From NCBI RefSeq assembly GCF_003286085.1, contig NW_020825298.1, positions 6,944,001 through 7,008,000 on the forward strand: a stretch of DNA of 64,000 bases, in the 5' to 3' direction. Positions 35,968 to 47,352 of the stretch are shown here, one piece after another (within the stretch, counting starts at the first letter, position 1; every line of letters begins with the position of its first letter). Source of the DNA: Drosophila persimilis. Its lineage: Eukaryota; Arthropoda; Insecta; Diptera; Drosophilidae. Under the pieces are notes generated by a model. That model worked only from the letters and a program-made list of their open reading frames with translations, searched no databases and was not told the DNA's origin. Position numbers and translations under genes: made by a program.

Positions 35968-37034
35968 AAAAGGTGAGTTAAAAATATAACCAGAGAACGC
36001 GCACAATATGTGCCCCATACTATCAACGTCGACTGGTTTATAATGGTCCAGAAATTTATTTTTGTACAGTCTTTAAAATTTTCAATAAATTATTTCTGCT
36101 TTGACTGCGGCTTTTGATATTTTAAGAAGCTCCTAGGTCCTAGCAGATAAAAGAAAAATGATCTCAAAATAAAATAAAATTAAAAATTTATTAAATCTGG
36201 TCAGAATGGATCCCATTTTGGTCATAATAAGGCGAAAATCAAAGAGGGGGCACTTTAAGAACCAATTAAATTTATGCAAGAGATCTACCAAAAGTATAAC
36301 AATCAAATGGTAATTTTTAAATATTTAATTCCATTAATTACTGGAGGGAGAGGTCTAATATTCTATCTCAAAGAAGGTGAATCTACGAAACTAAAGGGGT
36401 TACTATTTTAGGGTTAACTTAACTTTACTTACATATAGTATATATTTGTATCTCCTTTGTATTTCTTTGATATCACTTATCATTCAAGAGTCCAAAAATA
36501 AGTAATCCATGCCAGCGAATAATCCTTTCCCTGCCACCAATCGAGTGCACTGCACCACACGACCTACTTTGGACCCCTTGCCCGACATCAAATGCATTTT
36601 AAACTACAATCAAAAAGGAAAAAGATACAGATACAGATACGAATACGTTACATAAACGGAATCGATAGAGCAGTAAAGGAACAGAAAAGAAACAGCAACT
36701 GGGGCGACATATTGTTTTTAGTTTCCACAGTCCTTTGGTCCCCGGTCTCCGGCTCCCCGAAATCGTCAGCATTTTGTTGCATTCTGCTCCCAAAACCCGA
36801 AGCATCATCATCATTGTCCTCATCTTCTTCATTCGTCAATGAGGGTAATGCGGAATGTGATTGAGGGATGGCTGATGGTGGTTTCTGGCGTCCAACAGAT
36901 CTATGCGATTGTTGCTTCTGATGGAAGGATATTAAGACTTTTCGATTGTGTTTGTGACGAAGGGGAAAACGAAAGCCACTTAGGGAGCTTTATCCGTGGT
37001 ATTCAAAAAGGGGAACAAAAAATGGAACGCACCA
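35968..37034. other. noncoding stretch
   Basis: No gene is supported. A frame starting at 36839 is open into the next feature but lacks any known domain. Confidence 0.4.
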
Positions 37035-37230
37035 AAGGCTCTTCTGAATATTTTAGAAGTAGTTTAGAAAAAGTCTGCGGCGAAGGAGAACTCTATCGCC
37101 AAAGACTGTATTTTGTTGTTGGGTTTTTGGGACCGAAAAGTAAGTCCCTTAGAATGAAAATGTATATGAAATTTGTTTCCGATGCAATATCTTGGTACTA
37201 TTTATACGGTTTAAAAATCGAAAAACGTGA
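37035..37230 (+). repeat. dispersed family L, copy 1
   Basis: Two blocks are shared with 54320-54520 and, on the minus strand, 62400-62570. Block 1 around 37105-37137 reads RLYFVVGFLGP. Block 2 around 37163-37198 reads MKFVSDAISW. The open frame 36839-37279 (146 residues) spans it. Compared with the other copies, about 70 bases between the blocks are missing. GTAAGT at 37139 directly after block 1 could be a 5' splice site. It could be a relic of an old transposon or of a duplicated exon; no domain was recognised. Confidence 0.5.
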
Positions 37231-37380
37231 AGTAAAACTGAAGAATCGAAGGGCATCAGAAAATTCAAAGTATCGATGACAAAAATTTACTAAAATGGAA
37301 AACACAAAAGTAAGGGAAAACTTAAGCATTGCTGAATCGAATTCGAAAGGTATTTATGGTCTGGTGACGATCTTTATAAT

Positions 37381-37500
37381 GATATAGAGATATCTAGAGA
37401 GATCTAGAGAGATCTAGAGAGATCTAGAGAGATCTAGAGAGATCTAGAGAGATCTAGAGAGATCTAGAGAGATCTAGAGAGATCTAGAGAGATCTAGAGA
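37381..37500. repeat. GATCTAGAGA array, 10-bp unit
   Basis: Eleven nearly perfect copies of GATCTAGAGA. Each copy carries a GAGAG word at the junction, and the next array has a related unit. Confidence 0.95.
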
Positions 37501-37835
37501 GATAAAGAGCGATATAGAGATATAGAGATATATAGAGTGATATAGAGAGATGTATAGAGAGATGTATAGAGAGATGTAGAGAGAGATGTATAGAGAGATA
37601 TATAGAGAGATATATAGAGAGATATATAGAGAGATATATAGAGAGATATATAGAGAGATATATAGAGAGATATATAGAGAGATATATAGAGAGATATATA
37701 GAGAGATATATAGAGAGTTATATAGAGAGATGTAGAGAGATATATAGGAATATATAGGGATCTATATAGAGGATCTAGAGGGATCCTAGAGGGATATAGA
37801 GAGATATAGAGAGATATAGAGAGGTATAAAGATTT
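37501..37835. repeat. GATATATAGAGA array, 12-bp unit
   Basis: About 26 copies of GATATATAGAGA with GATGTATAGAGA and GATATAGAGA variants, continuous with the 10-bp array to its left, so probably derived from a common seed. The minus-strand Ser/Leu/Tyr/Ile frame is an artefact. Confidence 0.95.
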
Positions 37836-38799
37836 TAAAGAGCGTTCCGAATTCGATTTACCCTTTTCTTGTAGTTTTTCTTGATTTAACGAGTACTGCT
37901 GGCTGGCTGTCTGGCTGCGGCATGCATGCTGCATGCGGCATACGGCATGCTGCGCTGTGCTGTGCAACACAATTGAATTCTCCATTCGATGGATGCCCCA
38001 GTTCGCTTTCTAGTGCCGCTGCTGCTGATGCTGATGCCGATGTTGATGCTGATGAAGCTGACATAAAACAATGCACTGGACGATTTTACGAATGTGCGGT
38101 GCGCTTTGCAAATAAATGATTCTCGTGGGCGGAGATCTCTGTGTGTGTGTGTGTTTTATTTTATGTGCCATTTCTCTTGTCCATCTCTTTTTAAACCAAA
38201 CTGACAGCAAGCCAGCTCCATTTCCATTTCCATTTTCAAACCCTTTTGAACTACAAAATATTCACTAATTTGACGAAAATTGGTTCCAACTGCGTGCGTG
38301 GCTGTCAAATGAATGGTTGATTTTTTTTCCCGCCCCTTTGTTTTCCTCTGATTTTAAATTGCAGCAACGGAAATCGATTCAAATTCGCGGTTCCCTTAAC
38401 CATTTCCCTTTTTGTTTTGCTAATAGCTTTATTATTTATTTATTTTGTTTTCATTTTCCAATATTCAAATTTGTGAATTCAGTTAATTAAATGCATGGTT
38501 ATTTCCGTGGTCGGGGCCTAATAATTGCATTCAAATGTTTTTATTAGTAAATTGCAATGAATATATTTTTAAGGGCATCAAACTGGGACGTACAGAGACG
38601 CTTAATAGACGAGGTTTAACATAAGTAACATAACATAAGTAAATGTGCTATATCTTTGGAATCATGGATCCGGCGTGATCCAATAGTCAGGCTACATAAT
38701 GTGCCCATTCGTTATAATATTATACATTTTTATGACAACAATTCGAATTTTTGTTGTATTTATTTGAACTAGTTCCGGATTGAATACCGGTAGTCAGTG
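37836..38799. other. noncoding stretch
   Basis: No gene is supported. A GCATGC-rich cluster (37918-37965) and (GT)n near 38139-38153 are seen. Confidence 0.45.
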
Positions 38800-39270
38800 G
38801 GGAACTAGTTACTGGCGTTGCACTGCAGTGCACTGGCCACTAGGTCATAGCCAGCTGCAAGTAGCTACTGGTAATCGAAGCGGAGTCGATCGGGAACCAG
38901 TTGCTGCCGATCTACTGGTAACTAGATCCGAACTAGCTCCTGAGCAACTAGCTACTGGTAATCGAAGGGGAATTGAAGCAGTATCTTAGACCTTAGATCG
39001 AAGAACCTCAGGAGAATCTAGGGAGTATCTAAGCAGTATCTGAGGAGTATCTAAGAAGTATCTTAGGAGAATTTAAGAAGAATTTAAGGAGAATCTAAGG
39101 AGTATATAAGGAGTATCTAAGAAGTATCTAAGGAGTATATTAGGAGAATTTAAGGAGAATCTAAGGAGTATCTTAGTATCTTAGGAGAATTTAAGGAGTA
39201 TCTAAGAAAAATCTATGGAGAATCTAAGGGGAATCGAGGGATAATCGAAGAAGACCTGAAGGGGAATCGA
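38800..39270. repeat. two adjoining degenerate repeats
   Basis: From 38800 to 38975 words such as CTACTGGTAATCGAAG and AACTAG recur two to four times. From 38990 to 39270 an 11-12 bp unit near AATCTAAGGAGT or ATCTAAGAAGT recurs about 20 times. Confidence 0.85.
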
Positions 39271-41910
39271 AAGAGAATCAAAGTGAATCGATGGGGTACC
39301 AGGGTGGTTTCCGTACTAGAACATGCCTTTGTTAAATTCTCCGCTGAAATACATTCTACATACCTGGTAGCTAGTGCAGCACCGGTTCTAAAAGACCTAC
39401 TAGAAGTCAGTAGGGCGCAATATACACCTTTCTAGGGTACATTGATGTGCATTATAGACATGAGTGCACCAAGAACTGTGGAATTCAATGAATTATTAAA
39501 ATCCCTCCCTCTTAAATAGTGGTCTTACAATCAAAAACAAAATGTCACAATGCCTCTGTACTATGAGGCATATCTTAAAAAAAAATAAAATATAAATAGC
39601 GCACCTGTCATAATATTGACAGTAGTAGTCCAATCCACTCTCACAATTTCCCAATTTTCTAACCAAAATAATTGTCACAAGAAAGCTTTAAACTGCATAA
39701 AGCTCTGCTTATCTGGAATCGGAAAACGTGTATCATCATTTCATCGGACCGTCCATTTGTATTAGTCCTTAATTTATATGTTAATTAAATGCCATCTGTG
39801 TGGTGGGTGGTGGGTGTTGGTTGTTGGCTGTTGGGTCTGCTGTTGTGGCAGTTTTGTTAATTATTTTTCCCACACACGAACACCCACACCCACACTCCTC
39901 ATGGAGCTAGTTGGATTCCTTGTAATTATTCTTTATTAAATGCGTTCGCAGCAGAAGGAAAATAATTAAAAAGAGAAGAAGGTTTTCTCTCGCTGGTGGG
40001 TGCTTATTTGTAATTATTGGCAGGCCGAGACCGAATTAATTGAGTAATTCGAATGGCCTTGGAATTGTTTGTTGCTGTATTATTACTATGTGTATCCTTG
40101 GCTCTGTTTCCCCGCTAAAAATTGCAGCACATTTATAACACTTTCCGTTGTATCTCGAAAGTTAATCGCACTTCAGTCAATCTTTGTTTAATCAAATGGC
40201 GGTTCGAATGGTGTGGCTTCTTTGCCGGGCGCTGGCGCTGGCGCTGGCCATTAGTTGCTATTATTATGCTCATTACACTAAATGTTGGCTAATTTCTTTG
40301 CCACACTCTAAAATGGTTGCTTGAGGCCCAGGCCGGGCCTTGGGTGTTTGGCAAATTGCCGGTCATTAGGAATCGAATGAGGGCATGAGGGGCAGGCACC
40401 TCCACACCACACCAGAGATACCTTGTATCTTTTGTTGTCTGCGGTTGTTGTTGGCAGTAACTGAAGCTATTAACTCGTGTTCTGTGGTCAATAAATATTG
40501 ATTCCCCATTTGCTGGGGAAATAAAACACCAGGAGTTGGTATTTTGTGGTCTATATTGATCGGGGAAAATTTCCAAAAAGATAGACTTCAAGAGGCGAAG
40601 CACCTTTAAAACTTACTCGTTGTTGAAATATCAGTCAAAATGGTATTCCATTTGATTTTGTTGTTTTACTGAAAGTCGACGTGTTAACATTACAAATATT
40701 TAGTGCTCAAAAAATCCAAATTTTTAATTAATTGTCGTTTAAAAATCAATTCAAAATTATAGGGTTATTTAAAAATTCCAAACAAATTCAAAGAAGTTAA
40801 GTATGTCTATCAGATACATCTCTTGGGTCACATTTGTCAGATTTTATATATATAGTATATCAACGGTGGACATTTTCTTGCCAGCAACTGCTTCCATCGA
40901 GGAATATTGATGGTCGACACGCAATGCCTGAGAATTTCAATAACAACATGCATGTCGTGTTAATGATGGGGCAGATTTGCCTGTCCACTGTTGATATATT
41001 TTGTATGTGTCGGATCCTAATATTATTCTCAGTGTATTTTGGTCTGCTTGCTGTTCAAGAATTCACTACGATTCTTCCTTTGCCTTTGCGATCTACCGTT
41101 GGTTGTCGTCCACTGCCTGTCGCATTGCTGTTCTTGATTGTTCTTGCTCGCCGCCTGTCCCATTGCTGCGTCGGCAGAGAGACTCGACTCGCTCAGAGAG
41201 GATCAAAAGCGACAAGAAGAAGAGAGCGCGCGTTGAGCGTGTTCCTCTGCTATAGTGCGTGTGGGTTAGAAAGAGAAAGAGCGACGGGTTAGTTGTTGTC
41301 TTTTAGGGAGGGTTTGGCTATGCTCTGAGAGTAGATGAGTTATTGGAATCTGCCCACAACACAATTTACGCGGAGGAATTGACTGTTTGCAATGAAAACA
41401 GATCTGAATCCGAAAGGAAACCCGACATTAGTAGATTTTTGTTTAGCTTCTTAGTTAAGCAACACTATAAGCCACAGTTTTCGGTATAGTTTACAGCTCT
41501 TTGAAAAATTATTTAAAAAATTAACAATTATCTGCTAACTATGGAATACAATTATTCAAATTAAAACGACTTTAGGTGAGGAAAATTGCAAAATTTTAGT
41601 ATTCCATGGTAAGCTCTGGGTATAGGGTATGACAAAGACGTAGAACTCTCAAAAAGGATCTTGTTAAGCGTAGTTGGGGAATGGCTGTAGGCCATGGTAG
41701 AGTGTCATCCAACTTATGGTTTATCTTTGTACCTAATTGAGCGATTCCCTGGGTAGAATAATCACAAATTGTGCTACAATGATGCACATCCGATCCAAAT
41801 AGATCGTTAAAATCTTGGGCCAAAGCTTCGTTTGTCTAAGAACGATTCTACCCTACAGGAAATACCTTTTGCTACGATTTTTGGTCTTTCAATTGAAATT
41901 ATTGGTAAGC
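39271..41910. other. noncoding stretch upstream of fucosyltransferase A
   Basis: No gene is supported. A 17-bp inverted repeat lies at 40856-40872 and 40982-40998. GAGA-type words cluster at 41165-41290 (GAGAGACTCGACTCGC and similar), which could be regulatory. No clear TATA box was chosen for the gene that follows. Confidence 0.45.
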
Positions 41911-43540
41911 ATGGCCCCACGAAACTTATCGCTTAAATTGTGTACTTGTTTTACGCTGATCTGCGCTCTTCTGCTCATATACCGTTTAAATCTTGAGTGA
42001 GTAATGGATGCATTTAGCTCCTACGTAGAACCAAACGAGTTGATCTCCCAGGGTATATGAGGTATGGCAGACCCTCTCAACGCGAACGTACGTGGAGATC
42101 CCACAACATCTTGAGAGGAAGGTGCAGGAATTCGTGGATCACCACGAGCAGGAGAAGCCAAAGGTGGAAGAGAAGATAGACAAGGAAGAGAAACTCGAAA
42201 AGGAAGAGAAAATCGACGATGAGCCATCCTCTGGCCTCCCCTGGTTCTTCAAGAAGGGCAAATACTATCCCCCACCGTCAAGGGCCTACAATAATCACAG
42301 CCTACAGAATCAGAGGGATGCACCCAAGCTGCTGCCGCATCAGGACCCACATAAGGACCGCATTGTCAACCAGCTGATGTACGTGCCCCACGACTACGCG
42401 AAGATCAAAGCCAGCGGCAGGCTGAAAACCATTCTCCTCTACAACGGACGGCGGACGTGGAATGTGAAGAAGGGCCGCGATCTGTTCCTGAAAGACAAGT
42501 GCCCGGTGGATACGTGCGAAGTAACCGACGATATGGGCCTAGCCCATACAGCCGACATGATCCTCTATAAGAACCTCTACGTCCCCACGAAAAAACTCAG
42601 TTCCGCGCGTGAGATCCGTGCCAAAAACACCAAGCAAATCAAGATGCTCTACTTTCTCGAGTCTCCCGTTTACACACAGAACACAAAGGTGCCCACCGGC
42701 ATCAACTGGACGGCCACCTACAGGTGACGCTTCCATTAGTCAATCTCTGCCTTCAGTCATAGACTTAAGCCATTATTTCTTTGTCCCCAGACGCGACAGC
42801 ACCATCGTGACGCCCTACTCGAAGTGGGTCTACTTCGACGCCAAGGTCCAGCAGAAGAAGCAGGACCGGAACTATGCGGCGAACAGAACCAAGAAGGTGG
42901 CCTGGTTCGTGTCCAATTGCAATACCGAAAATGGCCGACTCAAATATGCCCTGGAGCTGCAAAAGTACATCGAGGTAGATGCTCTCCCCTCCTCGCTTGC
43001 CCCCCCAACTCATCTGGTTTTCCTTTACTCCAACAGGTGGACATTTACGGCTTCTGTGGCAAGCTGAAGTGCGATCGTTTCAATCCAGAAAAATGCTTCA
43101 AGCTACTCGAAAACAATTACAAGTTCTACCTGGCCTTCGAGAACTCCAACTGCAGGGACTACATCACGGAGAAATACCATCAGAATGCCCTGAATCGAGG
43201 GGTGCTGCCCATTGTGATGGGTGCCCGGCCCGGGGACTACAAGGAACTGGCGCCGCTTAACTCCTACATACACGTGGATGACTTTGCCTCGCCGAAAGAG
43301 TTGGCCGATTACCTGAAAGTGCTCGATGATGACGACGATCTGTACAACTCGTTTTTCCAGTGGAAGGGCACGGGGGAGTTCATCAACACGCACTTCTGGT
43401 GCCGCGTCTGTGCCATGCTGCACAACGAGGAGCAGCTCCGAGAGCCGCACTTTTACAGCGACTACAACCATTGGTGGCGTGGCCCGGGGGTTTGCTCTCC
43501 CGTCTCCTGGCGGAGCAAGACCTTATTTGAGTTTAATTAA
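41911..43540 (+). CDS. alpha-1,3-fucosyltransferase (GT10 family), gene A
   Basis: Four exons were assigned by splice signals and by comparison with gene B: 41911-41996, 42052-42723, 42791-42974 and 43037-43540. They join in frame to 481 residues; the introns are 55, 67 and 62 bp. The enzyme should transfer fucose from GDP-fucose to N-glycan or related acceptors in the Golgi. Residues about 9-25 form a signal anchor (type II membrane protein). Residues about 47-86 are a Lys/Glu-rich stem absent from gene B. The catalytic domain has KKVAWFVSNC in exon 3 and the donor-site signature in exon 4, FENS (348-351), DYITEK (355-360) and NAL (364-366), followed by GVLPIVMGA. NHS, NWT and NRT sequons are present. 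The start was chosen because it aligns with gene B; the frame is open further upstream. ATTAAA overlaps the stop codon and may be the poly(A) signal. It resembles Drosophila FucTC/FucTD, but the orthologue was not fixed. Confidence 0.9.
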
Positions 43541-43616
43541 AGTAGAAGCAGGCTCAAAAGAGTGTTCACACCACGACAGATCAGTGTTGCATACAAGTAA
43601 AATGTAGAACTGCGCA
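43541..43616. other. 3' flank of gene A
   Basis: Short spacer, probably 3' UTR, between the stop codon of gene A and the tandem repeat. Confidence 0.4.
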
Positions 43617-43895
43617 GAGCACCTTAGACAGGGGGACTGTCAGAAGGACTGGGGGGCCCCAGGAACCATCACCGCTGCCGCTTTCCAGGTCTTCGGATCC
43701 ACTAGGGTTTCGTCGCTGAGCACCTTAGACAGGGGACTGTCAGAAGGACTGGGGGGCCCCAGGAACCATCACCGCTGCCGCTTTCCAGGTCTTCGGATCC
43801 ACTAGGGTTTCGTCGCTGAGCACCTTAGACAGGGGACTGTCAGAAGGACTGGGGGGCCCCAGGAACCATCACCGCTGCCGCTTTCCAGGTCTTCG
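43617..43895 (-). repeat. 100-bp tandem repeat, 2.8 copies, probably of exon origin
   Basis: Units start at 43617, 43718 and 43818; the first is 101 bp (one extra G) and the second 100 bp, otherwise identical. The third breaks off at CTTCGG (about 43895) and is followed by unrelated sequence. Read on the minus strand the unit is coding-like: SPSDSPLSKVLSDETL then VDPKTWKAAAVM. Because 100 is not a multiple of three, the frame shifts in each unit, so the array cannot encode a repeat protein. Its near identity points to a recent expansion. Confidence 0.9.
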
Positions 43896-44268
43896 GCACC
43901 CGGTCTCTTCCTCCTGGCCGAAGCGCTTGAGGTAGCTGCTGAAGGTAGAAATCCACCTGGCTCTGCCTTCTTTCCAGCGCCATAGGGTCTGAATGCCACC
44001 TTTCAAATGGATTTTTCTAGTGCTATTAACAGCGTGTCATTTTCTACTCGTATTTCCTCAGACCAGAGAATGCCATGGAATACATTTTCTTCGTTCAAAT
44101 ACATTTCATTCCATTTCATTTCATTGTTAATCCACAAGTCAACGTGTTAGCATCAAAATTGCTTAGTAATTCTTTTTACATTAGTGAATATTGCGCCGAA
44201 AACAGTGTTTCAAAAGGAATGTCCCCGAGAATAAACGAGTGTACAAAGGACTAGTGTTGTCTTCCACC
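43896..44268. other. spacer and probable promoter region of gene B
   Basis: No gene. The first 100 bases continue a minus-strand coding-like sequence that flows into the tandem repeat (PSAATSSASARRKRPG in one frame). A TTTCATTCCATTTCATTTCA tract lies at 44104-44123. The rest must hold the promoter of gene B if it is transcribed separately; no TATA box stands out. Confidence 0.4.
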
Positions 44269-45786
44269 ATGCGAATATCGTACAAGAAGTGTATTTTTTT
44301 CACACTCATCTGCGCATTTCTGCTCACGTTTTGTTTGAACGCCAAGTGAGTAAACGACTGTCGCTATTAGCCAACACAGAAACCAATTGTGGCCCCCACC
44401 CCCAGGAAAGATGAGGGAGAGGTCCAGCTGAAGAAGAAGGTCGTGAGCGGAAAGGCGAAACTCGATGCTAGGCGCAGGCAGAAGCCGTCCTCGAACAGGC
44501 CCTGGTACATGAAGGATGGCGCTTTGTATCCCCAGCCGCATAGGGCCCGCGGCAGTCGGCTGGAAAGCTACCCGTTCGCTCCCAGGTTTATACCGGACCA
44601 GCTGCCCCTCAACGACCGCATTGTCAGCCAGCTGATGTACGTGCCCCACAACTACACGGAGATCAAGGCCAGCGGCAAGCTGAAAACCCTTCTCACCTTT
44701 AACGGTCAGGGGAGGCGGAAGTGGACTGTGATGAAGGGCCGCCATGTCTTCCTGAAGCACAAGTGTCCGGTGGATACATGCGAGATAACCGACGATATTT
44801 TTACGGCCAGCACTGCCGACATGATCCTCTATTTGGACCTGCCCAGGGAAACGAAAAAACAAAGCAAAAATCCCAAGCAGGTCAGCCTGCTGTACTCCAT
44901 GGCCAACTATGTGTCCGTGCCCGACGCCATCAACTGGACGGCCAGCTACAGGTGACGCTTCCCGCCGTCCATCCTTGCCGCCAAATATTTGAGTATTCCT
45001 TTTGTTCTCAGGCGCGACAGCACCATCGTGACGCCCTACGTGAAGTGGGTGTACTACGACCCCAGCGTCCAGCAGAAGAAGCAGGACCGGAACTATGCGG
45101 CGAACAAAACCAAGAAGGTGGCCTGGTTCGTGTCCAATTGCAATACCGAAAATGGCAGATACAAATATGCCCTGGAGCTGCAAAAGTACATCGAGGTACA
45201 TCAGGCGCTCCCCTCCTCGCTTGCCCCCCAAAACTGATCCAATTTTCGTTTATGCCAACAGGTGGACATCTATGGGGTCTGTGGCAAGTTGAAATGCTCG
45301 CAATCGACGCCAAATAAATGCTACAAGCTGCTCGAAAACGATTACAAGTTCTACCTGGCCTTCGAGAACGCCAACTGCAAGGACTACATCTCGGAGAAGT
45401 ACGTTGTGTATGGCCTGGACCGCGGGGTGCTGCCCATTGTGATGGGTGCCCGGCCGGCAGACTTCCAGGAACTCGCGCCGCGAAACTCCTACATACACGT
45501 GGAGGAGTATTCGTCGCCCAAGGAGCTGGCCGATTACCTGAATGTGCTCGACAAGGACGACGATCTGTACAACTCGTACTTCATGTGGCGCGGCACGGGG
45601 GAGTTCATCAACACGCACTTCTGGTGCCGCGCCTGTGCCATGCTGCACAACGAGGATGAGCTCCAAATGCCGCACAAGACCAGGCTCCAAAAGCGTGGCA
45701 TTGGCATGTGCACCCAAGGCTTGTGGAAGAGAATGACTCGTCCAAGGTTCTTTCCCGATTCTCCCTACAAACGTAACATAAAATAG
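44269..45786 (+). CDS. alpha-1,3-fucosyltransferase (GT10 family), gene B
   Basis: Four exons, 44269-44345, 44406-44951, 45012-45195 and 45262-45786, join in frame to 443 residues. The introns are 60, 60 and 66 bp, at the same positions and phases as in gene A; exon 3 is 184 bp in both. The start codon follows CCACC. Residues about 8-24 are a signal anchor, so this is a type II Golgi protein. The stem is shorter than in A and basic. The catalytic domain keeps KKVAWFVSNC, FYLAFEN and GVLPIVMGA. The donor signature differs: FENA (303-306), DYISEK (310-315) and YGL (319-321) replace the usual FENS, DYITEK and NAL. The C terminus after HNE also differs, ending PYKRNIK. Sequons NYT, NWT and NKT are present. 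The clean reading frame argues that it is still functional, possibly with altered specificity. Confidence 0.9.
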
Positions 45787-47319
45787 ATATTTCAAGCCTC
45801 TTAACTTGATTTTTCTCCTGCTGCTGCTCCAGGCCTGGTCTCTGGTCTCTGGTCTCTGGCTTTTTATCAAAATTTGTCACGCACCGAGTATCCTTTGGGG
45901 TTGGGGGTTTTCGGGTTGAATGGATTAATAGAAGGAAAAGATTTTCATTTGGAAAATGTTTTCGACATGAGTCGCATGAATGACAACGAAAGCATTGTGG
46001 CTGGTGGGTGGTTTGGGTGGTTTGGGCACTGAAGTGGCATGTTGTCTGGGCTCAAGGGGCACGTGTGGCAGATAATACCTGCAAGAATTGCATTACTTTT
46101 ACTTTCCTTCGTCTACTTTTGGCTTGGCCGGGGGCTTAAGTAGTTTATTTCTTGGTTTTATTTTGTTTTGTTTGGCCCACAAATGCCACGATAAGTCGCA
46201 GACATCATTTAGGAGATTTATGATAAATATTTGGCCTTTGACAGACGCTTATTGAATTGGAGTCCAGTAAGGGTGTCTCTTTGTGTTACTTTATTAATAG
46301 TTATTGATCGATTTATTAATTTATTGGGAATTTCTACACCTTAAAGGCACTTCTGGGAGCCTTTTTTTGGGCTATACAAATTTTTAGATGGGTTTAAATA
46401 GTGGGTTTAATTCTACTGTGGCCAGACTGAGCAATACCCGTGTTCCTAAGGGAACAACCCACCTAAGAGAAGGGTTTTTGACGCCTGTAGAGGCTTGAGG
46501 GGAGGATGAATCGTCGCGGAAGTGCTTATGAGTTTTGAAAATCCTCGAAAATCGATGTGTTTTTGGCCCAGGCAAGTGGTGCCATTGCCGTCCTCTTGTT
46601 GCCATCGCCGGTCCGCACAGGTATCTTTTCCCTGCCCTTGAGTGGATCAGGCAGTTTCAGATGAGATGCTCTCGGGTTTCGTGAGCCCCAGGCTCATCGT
46701 ATTTCCTGTATCTCTGCCTCTGTTGCGACTCAATGGCCTATGAGTATTCCCACTAGCAGTTTTGCTGTCCTACCGTGCCAGGTTCTTAGTGAAATTGCAC
46801 ATGGTTTTCGATTTTCTGCAGTTCGAGATACTCTCCTCCACCTGCTTTTGGTCTGTGATCTGGCCTGCTTCTCTAAATCGTTTGTGGCATTCAAATGTTT
46901 CAAAAACGTTTCATTTTGTGTGGCCTGTGCTCACGATATTTTCTTCACAGTCGAATAAATTCAAAACCCCCAACGCTTGGCAAAGGTCAGTACCAAAAAA
47001 ATCTGTAGTCCCCCAGAAGACATCTATCGATTAAAGCAGATCAAGTGACACCCAGCCACACAGGCATATGGTCTCCCTTCAAACTGATAAGAAGACCCCC
47101 CCACCCCACACACTCCCCCACTCCTCCCTGGCACTGCCACTTGCATTGATCTCCATTCGATTTCCCATCTGTTGTTTTTGTTGTTTTTTTCGAACTTAAA
47201 TGCCAACAAACTGAACAATCGATTCGAAATGGGTCTTATCAAATTTCGAAAATACCCCGAGGAAGCTCTCGCTCTTTTCTACTCTCTCTCTCTCTGTCGG
47301 CATCTCTCTATCTCGCGAG

Positions 47320-47352
<33 letters not shown>

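Noticed and set aside
36839-37279. 146-residue frame considered as a gene
   Set aside because: Part of it recurs as broken copies at 54.3 and 62.5 kb, and there is no known domain, so it is listed as a repeat family copy instead.
37494-37985. Minus-strand frame of Ser/Leu/Tyr/Ile repeats
   Set aside because: It is a translation of the GATATATAGAGA array.
41596-41823. 75-residue minus-strand frame just upstream of gene A
   Set aside because: It has no recognisable domain; the evidence is only that the frame is open.
43690-43810. GGATCCACTAG in the 100-bp units as a cloning-vector polylinker
   Set aside because: The flanks do not continue as polylinker, and the sequence fits a coding-like minus-strand frame.
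44251-45231. Long minus-strand open frame of 326 residues
   Set aside because: It is the antisense of fucosyltransferase gene B; codon bias of the real gene keeps the reverse frame open. No domain is seen.
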